The notes beneath the pieces were generated by a model. That model was not told the origin of the DNA, did not search any database, and saw only the letters and a list, made by a program, of their open reading frames with translations. A program made the position numbers and the translations under genes. DNA of 64,000 nt from Sclerodactyla briareus (lineage: Eukaryota > Echinodermata > Holothuroidea > Dendrochirotida > Sclerodactylidae). Of this stretch, positions 59,892-64,000 are shown piece after piece. The stretch covers positions 62,001-126,000 of the forward strand of contig JAODTK010005882.1 in assembly GCA_026419785.1 (NCBI GenBank), read 5' to 3'. Numbering within the stretch: the stretch's first letter is position 1; every line of letters begins with the position of its first letter.

Positions 59892-62164
59892 ATTGGTTCC
59901 AAGTTTGCCAAAAAACCATTTTTGACCCGAATTGACCTTTGGTGACCCTATTTTACGCTGAAATCTCATCAGTTCATCTACTTAATATCCTGCATCTATG
60001 TGCCAGAAACCAAGGTACCGTAGCACCTACGGTTCATCTTAGGTCAATCTTGCACACGAGCCTAAACAATAAATTACATAAAAAATAGGCTATATTACCT
60101 GACTTACTATGGACTTGCGTGCCCAAAAAAAAAAAAATCTAATCAGATCGGTTCACCCAACCCCGAATGCTACCCTGAAAATTCCGTCGCAATTGCATTG
60201 CCGTTCGAAAGATATCTGCTCACGAGGGAAGTGTGACACACACACACACACACGACACCACAACACACGCACAACCACACACACGCACACACATACACAC
60301 ACCACACGCCATAGTGACCACTAAGTCTCCTCTGAATTTCATTCAGGCGAGCCAAACAAGAGAACCAATCAGCTTCGCTGGAAGGGCTCTCAGCACGGCA
60401 CTCCATCTCATTGTTCTCACTACCCAGGTGCTGAATGGGGACTTGTGAGGGGATTTTGAGTAAACCATGTTATCTCCGGGACTATGATCAGGGTAGTGTC
60501 TTACGTGATGTGGGACATGTACAAAGAAGCACCAGGATATTATTATTATCTAACTTTCGCAATGATATGAACACGAAACGATTAGCGAACCAATTAGACC
60601 CAATAAAATTTCTTCAGATCGGAGAGAAAGGTTGAAGCTATATTGCAACGTTTTTAGCATACGGTAATCAAACCTATATTGTCAACTTGGTTGGAAGTGT
60701 AGACTCACCTTCAGTCAGGGGTGGCGGTGCGAGGACCACAATATGCCGTTGCATTGTCTGCAATCATCGACAACACTACTCTCCCTGGTGAAAACAAAAC
60801 AGATTTTATTCCTAATTCAGTTGATGTCTCTCGACTACTTTCACGGACAAAATACATTCAATCAACCCAGACTGTTAGCATTAGTGAATGATTACTAGTG
60901 GCGTACTTTCTTAGACAGGTACCCCTGATGTCAGTTCAACATTGATGCAATCCTCACATTCAGGACATGATTAAAGCACATTTGCTAGTGTAGTTTAACA
61001 TCAGTTGACTGGTTGATTTCTTAAGAACCCGTACATTACACAACATTAGCAAGCGTACTTTAGCACTTGGGTTGTCAAGAGATGATAATATGTTGTTGTC
61101 AAAGGTCATGAGGGAACAACTGCAGTTTGATTTGAAAAGTTACAGTGTGCAGAACGATAATTTGAAACTCCCCCTTCACAGATATCCCCCCCCCCCATAC
61201 GTACATCAACAATAACATTCGAAAACCGGGAGGAATTGGTTGCGTTTTCAAATAGTTGGGACAGTTTTAGAATAAGCTGTAACAAATTGCTGGGGGAATC
61301 TTGTCTATTCTCACCGCACTATCTCATTGGTGAGCATGCGCCCTTACACTACGACCTGCTTATTGACCCTGTAGGGTCAGCTCACTGATTCAGCCAATTC
61401 CCCAGATACGCCCAAGACACATTATAACTATTATTCACGTTTGGGAGCCCCGTACATAGGCTCCAACTATTATGTCACGCTCCAGCAGCCCTGGACCTTT
61501 TCTTCTCATTAGGCACGAGGTTCGTGTAACTCATCCGTATTCGCACAGTTTATGATTGGTTAGATAGAACCAGAAGCAAAATCCTGAATATTCAACCAAA
61601 ATGTTATGGTAATGGGTTGATCTGATGATTCACAAGATATTGTTGGGCACTTGGAATATGTAATATCTGGTTATCCACATAATGAGACAAAGTTTCAAGA
61701 GCATATAGCAGAACGGTTGGCAGGCCAATAGATCAGAGATAGATCAGGCATGCTACCGAATCAGGGACTAGTGAGGGCTGACTGGAGGGGGGAGGTCATT
61801 TTCCCCCCTCCCTTTCCCTTCCAATTTTCCCCGGCGACAAGATCTACGATCACATAATAGGACTCATTGGTAGTCCTGGGAAGAATAGGCCATAGTGTGT
61901 ACTTTGAACATACTAACTAGACCCCGAAATAAGCCCTGAATTTCTTTCCTGAAAACTTATTGTTAGCACAACCATTGAAAGGCTTCACCTTATGTCTCTT
62001 GACATATCTTCAGTTAACCCCGGCTAGTTTGAGTCCACGTCTTCGTCAATGTACACCTGCGGTAGTGTCATGCATCTTGTTCTGCACCCAAGGACTTCTG
62101 TATCTGCATGAACATCTCAACATTGCGGTCCATCCGAGAGGGTGACTGGAAGTCAAATCGCCTC
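14297..62164 (-). CDS. SMARCC: SMARCC1/2 (BAF155/BAF170/Moira) homologue, gene-level entry; 5' end beyond window
   Basis: Core scaffold subunit of the nuclear SWI/SNF (BAF) chromatin-remodelling complex. In known family members it dimerises through its C-terminal coiled coil and carries SWIRM and SANT domains that hold the complex together. Twenty-one exons can be placed on the minus strand in the family's own order: N-terminal module, SWIRM, SANT, post-SANT segment, acidic linker, coiled coil, tail. Diagnostic peptides include [73 protein letters not shown] and [16 protein letters not shown]. Several segments sit closer to vertebrate SMARCC2 than SMARCC1 ([26 protein letters not shown]), as expected of a single invertebrate orthologue. 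Most exons hold single-base indels, so the frame is not continuous as given. The start codon and first exons lie past 62.2 kb, and at least one exon between 30.1 and 40.0 kb was not found. Identification is firm; exact exon edges are inferred from GT/AG sites. Confidence 0.95.
15190..15900 (+). repeat. Family A element with two units (intron E20-E21)
   Basis: Begins 'aggccagaggcttagatcc', has two internal units, and ends with the hairpin GATTCC...GGAATC at about 15,869-15,891. Confidence 0.75.
16065..16095. repeat. 31-base poly-G run
   Basis: Uninterrupted G run on the plus strand within the E20-E21 intron. Two others of similar kind lie at 40,262-40,279 (18 G) and 59,861-59,889 (29 G). Confidence 0.95.
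16360..16592 (-). mobile_element. tRNA-derived SINE
   Basis: On the minus strand the head reads like a tRNA: TGTGGTTAGAGC (A-box) near 16,572-16,584, a TTCCAACC loop, and GAAGCGAATCCC (B-box) near 16,536-16,547. A non-tRNA body with GAGGTACCGCCAAAGAGGC follows. The odd anticodon arm and long body exclude a working tRNA gene. Confidence 0.7.
16640..17350. repeat. 75-bp AT/CA-rich tandem repeat, about 9 copies (intron E20-E21)
   Basis: The unit contains 'cacatgttataggacactct', 'aataaacacaatcatatacc' and 'acttttctttgtcctcaact', with many gaps. The array begins just upstream of the SINE in the same intron. Confidence 0.8.
17751..17921 (-). CDS. SMARCC: SMARCC exon E20 (acidic tail)
   Basis: CAGCCAG acceptor and AGTG/GTACGT donor. 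The phase-1 join from E19 gives [17 protein letters not shown]. After indels it continues as [19 protein letters not shown] and [14 protein letters not shown]. Vertebrate SMARCC1/2 have a long Gln/Pro-rich tail here; this tail is short and Glu/Asp/Pro/Thr-rich. Supported by splice sites, order and composition, not by residue identity. Confidence 0.7.
18434..18589 (-). CDS. SMARCC: SMARCC exon E19 (coiled coil end, Q-rich)
   Basis: TCTGACAG acceptor and AAAG/GTATGA donor. It reads [20 protein letters not shown] then RVA, and after one lost base near 18,519 [20 protein letters not shown], then GAGDAPPKG. Human SMARCC2 has [30 protein letters not shown]. The missing base falls in the Glu codon before MRARQ. 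Confidence 0.96.
19380..20140 (+). repeat. Family A element with CA tract (intron E18-E19)
   Basis: Begins 'accagaaagccaagaggctt' and ends in a CA microsatellite at about 20,066-20,095, then 'gactggagtcaaggatc'. The internal units are diverged. Confidence 0.75.
20196..20327 (-). CDS. SMARCC: SMARCC exon E18 (coiled coil, [11 protein letters not shown])
   Basis: TTTACCCAG acceptor and GCT/GTAAGT donor, phase 0 at both ends. It reads [39 protein letters not shown]. The human block is [45 protein letters not shown]. The exon is 132 bp where 135 is expected: three single-base deletions scattered through it account for all frame breaks. This is the family's most conserved segment and mediates dimerisation. 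Confidence 0.96.
20470..22040 (+). repeat. Family A element, four 311-bp tandem units (intron E17-E18)
   Basis: The landmark 'gacctctggtgacctcag' recurs near 20,960, 21,270, 21,581 and 21,894, a period of 310-313 bp. Each unit has 'catggggaacacacatacca', 'gggtcgagttatcgtgttca', 'aaattggccaaa' and 'aagaaagctacacaccaaat'. The head is 'ccagaaagccaaaaggctta'. No CA tract or end hairpin was seen in this copy. Confidence 0.9.
22290..22680 (-). repeat. Four tandem copies of the E17 3' end plus donor, about 107 bp each
   Basis: The stretch gactgcagctgcagc begins at 22,321, 22,428, 22,532 and 22,644 (spacings 107, 104, 112). On the minus strand each copy encodes [15 protein letters not shown] sequence followed by intron. 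The copy at 22,644 is the true E17 end. The copy at 22,428 keeps the same donor AAG/GTAAGT; the copies at 22,532 and 22,321 have ATGGCTTAGGTT instead. Types alternate, so the array looks like a doubled dimer of about 213 bp. An AG precedes each coding block, so alternative mini-exons of about 32 nt are conceivable but would shift frame. Confidence 0.9.
22635..22879 (-). CDS. SMARCC: SMARCC exon E17 (linker end, start of Ala-rich coiled coil)
   Basis: Ends with [10 protein letters not shown] and [11 protein letters not shown] before a consensus AAG/GTAAGT donor. The human proteins have EGNVATAAAAALASAATKAK. The 5' part ([18 protein letters not shown], then EEKAPAPE in another frame) is charged linker. 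The acceptor at 22,880 is a guess. One or two frameshifts lie between 22,690 and 22,770. The last 40 bases and the donor are repeated three more times in the adjacent intron (see the 22,290-22,680 repeat). Confidence 0.88.
23530..24180. repeat. Family D repeat (intron E16-E17)
   Basis: The fullest copy, from 'acatgtgtaggcgggtaaac' to 'aaaagtgttgcgaagatat', with the 'gttgaaatcaccgtcatgtt' blocks repeated twice. Confidence 0.75.
24253..24439 (-). CDS. SMARCC: SMARCC exon E16 (acidic linker)
   Basis: TTGAATCAG acceptor joins E15 in phase 0. It reads [37 protein letters not shown]. After an indel it continues acidic ([12 protein letters not shown]). Composition fits the variable linker before the coiled coil; there is no residue-level homology. 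The donor chosen (AAAA/GTGAAT) is tentative. Confidence 0.72.
25739..26026 (-). CDS. SMARCC: SMARCC exon E15 ([11 protein letters not shown] helix and acidic linker)
   Basis: TGTTTCAG acceptor and AAG/GTGGGT donor. It reads [20 protein letters not shown] then [19 protein letters not shown], matching human SMARCC2 [25 protein letters not shown] and FGLESSGI. After a frameshift near 25,900 a second frame gives [19 protein letters not shown] and [20 protein letters not shown], the acidic low-complexity linker usual in the family. The last codons are DDDK. Confidence 0.9.
27004..27133 (-). CDS. SMARCC: SMARCC exon E14 (post-[14 protein letters not shown] segment)
   Basis: Acceptor at CTCCTGGAG, donor near ATA/GTAAGA. 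It reads [20 protein letters not shown]; the fly and human proteins have GPL..QPIPFSxSGNP here. Further on, with at least three indels, come LSTV, FL and ASA.AKAA, equivalent to [23 protein letters not shown]. One G is probably lost at the donor, since the phase to E15 works only with it restored. Confidence 0.87.
29560..29779 (-). mobile_element. tRNA-derived SINE
   Basis: Minus strand: TTGGTAGCGCTTAGGACTGG (A-box) at about 29,757 and GTTTTCGAGTCGAATCC (B-box) at 29,721-29,737, then CCCTTGGGCAAGGTACTTTG and CCCACCTCACCCAG. The body resembles the CTTGGGCAAGG-type body common in marine animal SINEs. It lies 130 bp downstream of the SANT exon in gene orientation. Confidence 0.7.
29912..30111 (-). 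CDS. SMARCC: SMARCC exon E13 (SANT domain)
   Basis: GATCGCAG acceptor and TCTGG/GTATGT donor. This exon has the most indels. Fragments in shifting frames read [25 protein letters not shown], then HFLRLPIE and [11 protein letters not shown]. These match the SANT block ([23 protein letters not shown]...[24 protein letters not shown]) residue by residue once indels are allowed. The end joins E14 in phase as [14 protein letters not shown]. In the family the SANT domain contacts histone tails and other BAF subunits. Confidence 0.88.
30550..30900 (-). pseudogene. Possible retrotransposon C-terminal relic
   Basis: A minus-strand frame of about 98 codons begins METLEHV-like ([13 protein letters not shown]) and ends [10 protein letters not shown] before a stop. 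The E-T-L-x-H-V-x-x-x-C-P pattern is typical of the Cys/His knuckle after non-LTR reverse transcriptases. No catalytic motif is visible nearby. Could equally be chance. Confidence 0.25.
32390..33200. repeat. Family B repeat, copy 2 (SMARCC intron)
   Basis: Same 5' part as the 6.7-kb copy (accagcttactatttgtgac) and the same run of 'tgacctccagt' blocks, ending near 'aattagcatactttt'. Confidence 0.7.
33485..33720 (+). repeat. Family F repeat, copy 1
   Basis: Contains 'tgtgtcagtcca', 'gtttgcacattgtattgcac' and 'aagatcgaaaagcttccatc'. The same order occurs at 40.8 kb, and inverted at 62.6 kb. It abuts family E here. Confidence 0.65.
33840..34205. repeat. Family E dispersed repeat, copy 1
   Basis: Shares 'agatgataat', 'aactccccct', 'atcaacaataacat', 'gaattggtt' and 'ctacaaactggcttat' with 61,075-61,400 in the same order. 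Unknown origin. Confidence 0.6.
34380..35030. repeat. Family D repeat (intron E12-E13)
   Basis: Starts 'agaacatgtgcagtcgggta', repeats the 'caccttcatgtttttcggga' block and ends 'aaaaaattgtgcgggg'. Same order as the 23.5-kb copy. Confidence 0.75.
35130..37095 (+). repeat. Family A element, five to six tandem units (intron E12-E13)
   Basis: Head 'aaccagaaagccaaaaggct' near 35,140, then repeated units with many single-base gaps, a short CA tract at about 37,030 and a decayed end hairpin near 37,062-37,090. Confidence 0.85.
37910..38285. repeat. Two tandem copies of a 180-bp unit
   Basis: 'gagcattttgtagattttt' / 'gagcctttcgtagattttt', 'atgccccttc', 'accttaaatctctgaac' / 'gccttaaatctctgatc' and 'gtaggtatcac' occur twice about 180 bp apart. 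Intronic. Confidence 0.6.
40046..40203 (-). CDS. SMARCC: SMARCC exon E12 (end of [14 protein letters not shown] motif)
   Basis: TTCCTACAG acceptor and CAGCAG/GTGAGA donor. It reads HEFLEQW then, with missing bases, GLLNYR and DLDSK. It continues in frame as [19 protein letters not shown] and AGL, and after another indel [10 protein letters not shown]. Human SMARCC2 reads VHAFLEQWGLINYQVD...[24 protein letters not shown]. It is GC-rich against its AT-rich surroundings. It ends in phase 0, whereas the next exon found needs one base from upstream, so an exon is missing in between. Confidence 0.92.
40815..41080 (+). repeat. Family F repeat, copy 2
   Basis: 'tgtgtcagtccacgcctgaa', 'tgtgcagtgtatttgcacaa' and 'gatcgaaaagcttcccatca' match copy 1. 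Confidence 0.65.
41352..41484 (-). CDS. SMARCC: SMARCC exon E11 (SWIRM domain, with an apparent insertion)
   Basis: TTCCTGCAG acceptor and GAA/GTAAAA donor. It reads [16 protein letters not shown] (one base missing), then SSLSLLF, then [19 protein letters not shown]. In vertebrates RLNPQE is followed by a single Tyr and then [16 protein letters not shown]. The six extra residues are in frame with the following block. The insertion is pyrimidine-rich on the coding strand. Confidence 0.93.
41690..42075. repeat. Family B repeat, copy 3 (intron E10-E11)
   Basis: Short copy with 'tgacctccagtgacttg' and the typical 3' end 'ctctgtaatcttgctaccg' followed by 'cctaaacaataag'. Confidence 0.65.
42355..42427 (-). 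CDS. SMARCC: SMARCC exon E10 (SWIRM domain)
   Basis: TTCTCTAG acceptor and GAAGT/GTAGGT donor. It reads VHAIWRRGL and, after one extra G near 42,400, [15 protein letters not shown]. The human sequence is [24 protein letters not shown]. The phase-2 end joins E11 to give [12 protein letters not shown], exactly the family pattern. Confidence 0.95.
43399..43557 (-). CDS. SMARCC: SMARCC exon E9 (acidic linker and start of SWIRM)
   Basis: AATCTAG acceptor and AACAG/GTTTGT donor. It reads [18 protein letters not shown], then a variable stretch, then EDNV. After one extra base near 43,456 it reads [15 protein letters not shown], and after one missing T near 43,411 [26 protein letters not shown] is the invariant entry to the SWIRM domain. 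The split codon AG|T joins it to E10 as Ser-Val-His-Ala-Ile. Confidence 0.95.
43880..45560. repeat. 39-40-bp satellite, about 40 copies
   Basis: The unit is 'tgtggtcagatgacctacca' followed by 'cacccacatatgcagagag'. It includes GGTCA-GA-TGACC, an inverted pair. Copies differ largely by single-base losses. It lies between SMARCC exons E8 and E9. Confidence 0.93.
45621..45717 (-). CDS. SMARCC: SMARCC exon E8 (KDSE..VKGG segment), between two satellites
   Basis: CGTTTTAG acceptor and AG/GTAATT donor. It reads [11 protein letters not shown], then GGTVQIL after an indel, then MEEQQGE. Human SMARCC2 has [20 protein letters not shown] in this order. It fills the phase gap between E7 (ends phase 0) and E9 (begins phase 2). 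The exon sits in the roughly 300-bp island between the 39-40-bp satellite ending near 45,555 and the 47-bp satellite beginning near 45,860. Confidence 0.8.
45850..49200. repeat. 47-bp satellite, about 70 copies
   Basis: The unit is 'gagttatagggccctatctg' then 'tcgtgatttatggagctcta' then 'tcttgat'. The two halves resemble each other (GGGCCCTATCTGTCGTGATTTATG and GGAGCTCTATCTTGATGAGTTATA, each about 24 bp), so it is an old dimer. It ends within about 30 bp of the E7 donor and starts about 140 bp from E8. Confidence 0.93.
49223..49352 (-). CDS. SMARCC: SMARCC exon E7 (acidic DLTKNMDDP segment)
   Basis: GTTGCAG acceptor and ACA/GTAAAA donor. It is fully open: [39 protein letters not shown]. The human equivalent is [25 protein letters not shown], a constant landmark before SWIRM. 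Its left edge is about 30 bp from the degenerate end of the 47-bp satellite, so tandem repeat expansion has reached almost to the splice donor. Confidence 0.93.
50558..50656 (-). CDS. SMARCC: SMARCC exon E6 (basic Ser/Pro linker)
   Basis: CTTTTGCAG acceptor and GT/GTAAGT donor. It reads in one frame as [16 protein letters not shown] then [10 protein letters not shown]. The human proteins have KKRKRSPSPSPTP at this place, in the low-complexity linker before the SWIRM region. The exon ends in phase 2 and joins E7 to give KPVAWSSPS without any frame correction. No indel is needed. Confidence 0.88.
51845..52062 (-). mobile_element. tRNA-derived SINE
   Basis: Minus strand: TGGTCTGGTGATAATGC (A-box) near 52,035-52,051 and GGGTTCGAATCCCAG (B-box) near 52,002-52,016, then a body ending GCTGTAATAAGTACCTGG. 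In the intron between E5 and E6. Confidence 0.7.
52578..52654 (-). CDS. SMARCC: SMARCC exon E5 (acidic/basic linker, sequence not conserved)
   Basis: Called mainly from strong splice signals: CTTCTTTCAG acceptor and GAG/GTAAGA donor. It also lies between the FNEW exon and the Ser/Pro-rich exon, where the family has a variable linker. It begins DDDVEW. The remainder has no clear counterpart in vertebrate proteins and may be frameshifted. It could instead be a cryptic exon. Confidence 0.5.
52946..53026 (-). CDS. SMARCC: SMARCC exon E4 ([10 protein letters not shown] segment)
   Basis: Follows a TTTTTACCAG acceptor. Allowing three single-base deletions it reads [15 protein letters not shown] then NDEEDYEV, matching the invariant family block [23 protein letters not shown]. 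The 3' edge is uncertain: GTATCT and GTAGTA donors lie three bases apart. One base is missing in each of the Lys, Glu and Met codons near 53,016, 52,989 and 52,985. Confidence 0.82.
53165..53635. repeat. 26-bp minisatellite, about 17 copies (intron E3-E4)
   Basis: The unit is 'ggaggtccattttggtctct' plus 'gtgggt', strongly G/T-skewed on the plus strand. It gives long but meaningless frames on both strands. Confidence 0.92.
54042..54197 (-). CDS. SMARCC: SMARCC exon E3 (chromo-like part of N-terminal module)
   Basis: Exon with TTTTGCAG acceptor and GTATGT donor. It reads [17 protein letters not shown], then after one extra T near 54,133 [20 protein letters not shown] and an acidic end EEEGTKR. 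The human counterpart is [26 protein letters not shown]. The phase-0 junction gives KR followed by VNAKW of the next exon, which matches the family's VHAKW. Confidence 0.9.
54660..55670 (+). repeat. Family A element, about three units (intron E2-E3)
   Basis: Head 'accagaaagacaaaaggctt', units with 'acctctggtgacctcagatg', a CA-rich tract at 55,570-55,620 and an imperfect end hairpin near 55,638-55,665. A family B copy follows within about 110 bp. Confidence 0.8.
55780..56640. repeat. Family B repeat, copy 4 (intron E2-E3)
   Basis: Contains the head 'gtgtctcgcctggtggcgcc', repeated 'gacctccagtg' blocks and the tail 'ctgtaattcttgctaacgag'. A detached tail of the same family occurs at 60,000-60,110. 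Confidence 0.65.
56640..59530 (+). repeat. Family C, about 590-bp tandem repeat, four to five units
   Basis: 'gtttctatttt' recurs near 56,825, 57,411, 58,009 and 58,595, and 'gtccgatcgaagcgg'-like blocks near 57,341, 57,943, 58,525 and 59,408. Each unit has 'gacagaggtcaa', 'aatggttgaccttccagc', 'tgacctttgatgacatggc' and 'gatgcatccactcctag'. It lies in the intron between E2 and E3. No gene is seen in it. Confidence 0.85.
60236..60310. repeat. CA microsatellite
   Basis: Imperfect (CA)n tract of about 75 bp, next to a detached family B tail at 60,000-60,110. Confidence 0.9.
60719..60784 (-). CDS. SMARCC: SMARCC exon E2 (BRCT-like part of N-terminal module)
   Basis: Short exon between a TTCACCAG acceptor and a GTGAGT donor. 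In one frame it reads VVDD then ADNAT, and after one extra base [12 protein letters not shown], matching the family stretch in human SMARCC2 around NNASHVVYPVPGNLEEE. Its last base joins the next exon in the correct phase to give TEGEE. The extra base lies near 60,745. Confidence 0.8.
61075..61405. repeat. Family E dispersed repeat, copy 2
   Basis: Matches the 33.8-kb copy: 'agatgataatatg', 'gaaactcccccttc', 'acatcaacaataacattc' and 'actacgacctgcttatt'. Intronic, between E1 and E2. Confidence 0.6.
61989..62164 (-). CDS. SMARCC: SMARCC exon E1 (N-terminal module)
   Basis: First SMARCC exon visible. It follows a CCCACAG acceptor and ends at a GTGAAG donor. It opens with RRFDFQ and [19 protein letters not shown], matching the conserved family segment [18 protein letters not shown]...KSL of the N-terminal SMARCC module. 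The rest reads as the stretch leading to the GKLKDIIKRH-like helix (VKRHK just before the donor), but only if several frameshifts between about 61,995 and 62,090 are allowed. The exon that should precede it was not found in the remaining 1.8 kb, so the gene runs off the right edge. Confidence 0.85.
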
Positions 62165-64000
62165 CTGTGGGTGAGTAAGGAAGAAAGTTTGTTCCTGGAA
62201 ATATGTAATACCAATCAGTTAAAGGACAACTGCTGGCTTGGTTACACAGAGGTATCTTGTGGATATTTGGAAACTGTATCTATTGGTCAAACTCCTTTCA
62301 ATAACTATTTTCCTATGTGGAGTTTGTATGGCCTCAAAGTTTGGTTCCAATATCCAAAAAATTAGGGAGAATCCCAAATGCGCTTAACTTCAATGCTTCA
62401 CAACTTGGTCCACAAGTTATGTCCATGTATTTCCATATGTTTGTTTTGTTAATAAGTCAACATTTAAAAGAAGTTCCGTTGTCTTTCTTCACCAAAGTAC
62501 CAGTCAACACCTATCAACCCACGACAGCAATCCCTCCACACCAAAATGCTTTTTGCAGTGAGATAATGGTTGTAAATTTCGATAGAAAAAAAATTGTTTG
62601 CAAGTTGTGCAAGTATGACATCAAATATTATTGCATGATGGGAAAATGCTTTTCGATCTCGTGCATACACAATGCACAACTTCAAAGGACTAACCTGTAA
62701 CCAAAAATCGTATAAATTTCTCGTTTGGACTGACGCATTCAGTTTGTCGTCCATCTAATAATTAGCCGCTAAATATAATTTATCCTGCAGTTGTCGTTTG
62801 AAGATAACAATGAACAATTATCATGGTAATAATTTTTATTCATCAGAGATGCATTTTCCAATTTTCTTCTTTTTTCTTCACTGGAAGCTGAAGTACCACC
62901 TTTCTGATGATTCTTGAGTCTTAATTCATGAACATCCCATAGGTATTCTGGTCACTGATAACTCTGCCCAAGTATCATGATAACCAATCTTAATCAGTCA
63001 CAATCTGGCATAATATGTCAAATATGCTCCTTTCGTCCTGTAACAAAGTCATGAAAACCCTTACTTTGCTCTCAGGTCTATGAACCTCTCATACTTACGC
63101 ACATCCCCCCCCATTATGGCAAATTCTGTCATATCCCAAACTGGCCACCCCATTGACCTCTCATGTCTAGAATTAGTAGTGAGCATCACCGTTTAGAGAT
63201 ATCTTCTTATGATAGTTCTGCTTGACTTCGTTGTGAAAGGGAATGGTACATATAGAACACTTCCAGTGTCAGAAACTTGATTTTTATTTTAACCTCTGCC
63301 GAAGATGTGACTGTGAAACTATTCTGGCAATAGAGAGGCAATAGAGAGGAAATGGGGTGGCCAGATTGGATAATGGTAGGATTTGTCAGAACAGGGTACA
63401 TAAGAGTACACTGTGTAAGTATGAGAGGTTTGAGGAGAGAGATAGGCTGATGTTCAGTTCTGTGAATACAAATCTTGGATGGATTGAACAGTGTATATCA
63501 CTGCACCACTCTAACAGTGGCCATCTTGGAATTTTTTTCACTGTTTTCATCACAGAATTGCACTCTTCAGATCATGGTGATATAGGAACAGTTTCATCTA
63601 TCGTGCTGCCCTCTATATACAGAATGGTACCCTGGATAATTTACTATAGGTACTTTTTTAACTTTGGTATAATTATCTAATGCTTTTTACTAACATATTC
63701 AACATGTTTTTTTGCTTGTTAGTATAATAATTTTGATGTCCTCTTTATAAATATATATATATTTATACTGGAAGAAATAAATGAAATGAAAAAATGACAC
63801 TTTTGGGAGAAGCTTTCATTTTCCCCATGGGGGACACCACTCGTGGCCATTTTTTTTACCCCATCATATTGGGGTAACACGTTTGAAAGCCTTCATTTCA
63901 ATAGTTGGGATGACCTGATCATCCCAACTATGAAGTGATTTGGCAAACACTTCGTTGCACTGAAACCAATGCGTGGCAAATTATTTTGACATAAGAAAGA
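62165..64000. other. Upstream SMARCC intron, no exon found
   Basis: One family F copy and AT-rich sequence. The exon that should encode the segment before RRFDFQ (family: [20 protein letters not shown]) was not found on the minus strand. A 107-codon plus-strand frame at 63,357-63,680 is unrecognised. Confidence 0.45.
62575..62750 (-). repeat. Family F repeat, copy 3 (inverted)
   Basis: The reverse complement reads 'gcgtcagtccaaacgag', 'gaagttgtgcattgtg' and 'cacgagatcgaaaagc', the family F order. Confidence 0.6.

Overview
This window is animal nuclear DNA. It has introns with GT/AG borders, tRNA-derived SINEs, a non-LTR retrotransposon relic, several minisatellites and no bacterial gene layout. 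The repeat character (poly-C/poly-G tracts, SINEs, long TGACCT-rich repeats) suggests a marine invertebrate, perhaps an echinoderm or another invertebrate deuterostome. The species cannot be fixed from the sequence.

One gene dominates. On the minus strand, from about 62.16 kb (5' side; the gene start lies beyond the right edge) to 14.30 kb (stop codon), I can place 21 exons of a SMARCC1/SMARCC2 (BAF155/BAF170, Drosophila Moira) homologue, the scaffold subunit of SWI/SNF (BAF) chromatin remodellers. In order the exons encode the N-terminal SMARCC module (E1-E4), a basic Ser/Pro linker (E5-E7), an acidic linker and the SWIRM domain (E8-E12), the SANT domain (E13), the post-SANT segment (E14-E15), an acidic linker (E16-E17), the conserved coiled coil (E17-E19) and an acidic C-terminal tail (E20-E21). 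At least one exon between E12 and E13 was not found. Splice sites are nearly all good and phases usually join correctly, but most exons carry one or more single-base indels. The pattern looks like uncorrected long-read consensus error on a real gene rather than a decayed pseudogene, and it explains why no long open reading frame reveals the gene.

Layout. 0-5.9 kb: non-coding, GC-palindrome and poly-C rich, with one dispersed repeat. 6.0-8.0 kb: a LINE reverse-transcriptase relic split by a family B repeat. 8.0-14.3 kb: downstream flank of SMARCC with families A, B and D and a 49-bp minisatellite. 14.3-27.1 kb: 3' half of SMARCC, its introns filled with family A arrays, a 75-bp repeat and a SINE. 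27.1-40.0 kb: a large intronic stretch with SINE, family A, B, D, E and F repeats and the SANT exon. 40.0-50.7 kb: SWIRM and linker exons, one of them squeezed between a 39-40-bp and a 47-bp satellite. 50.7-62.2 kb: N-terminal exons, a SINE, a 26-bp minisatellite, family A, and a 590-bp tandem repeat (family C). 62.2-64 kb: upstream intron with nothing recognised except one family F copy.

The most notable points are the exon trapped between two satellites, a four-fold tandem duplication of an exon/donor boundary at the coiled-coil start, an apparent in-frame insertion in the SWIRM domain, and several repeat families sharing direct repeats of TGACCT, the nuclear-receptor half-site.
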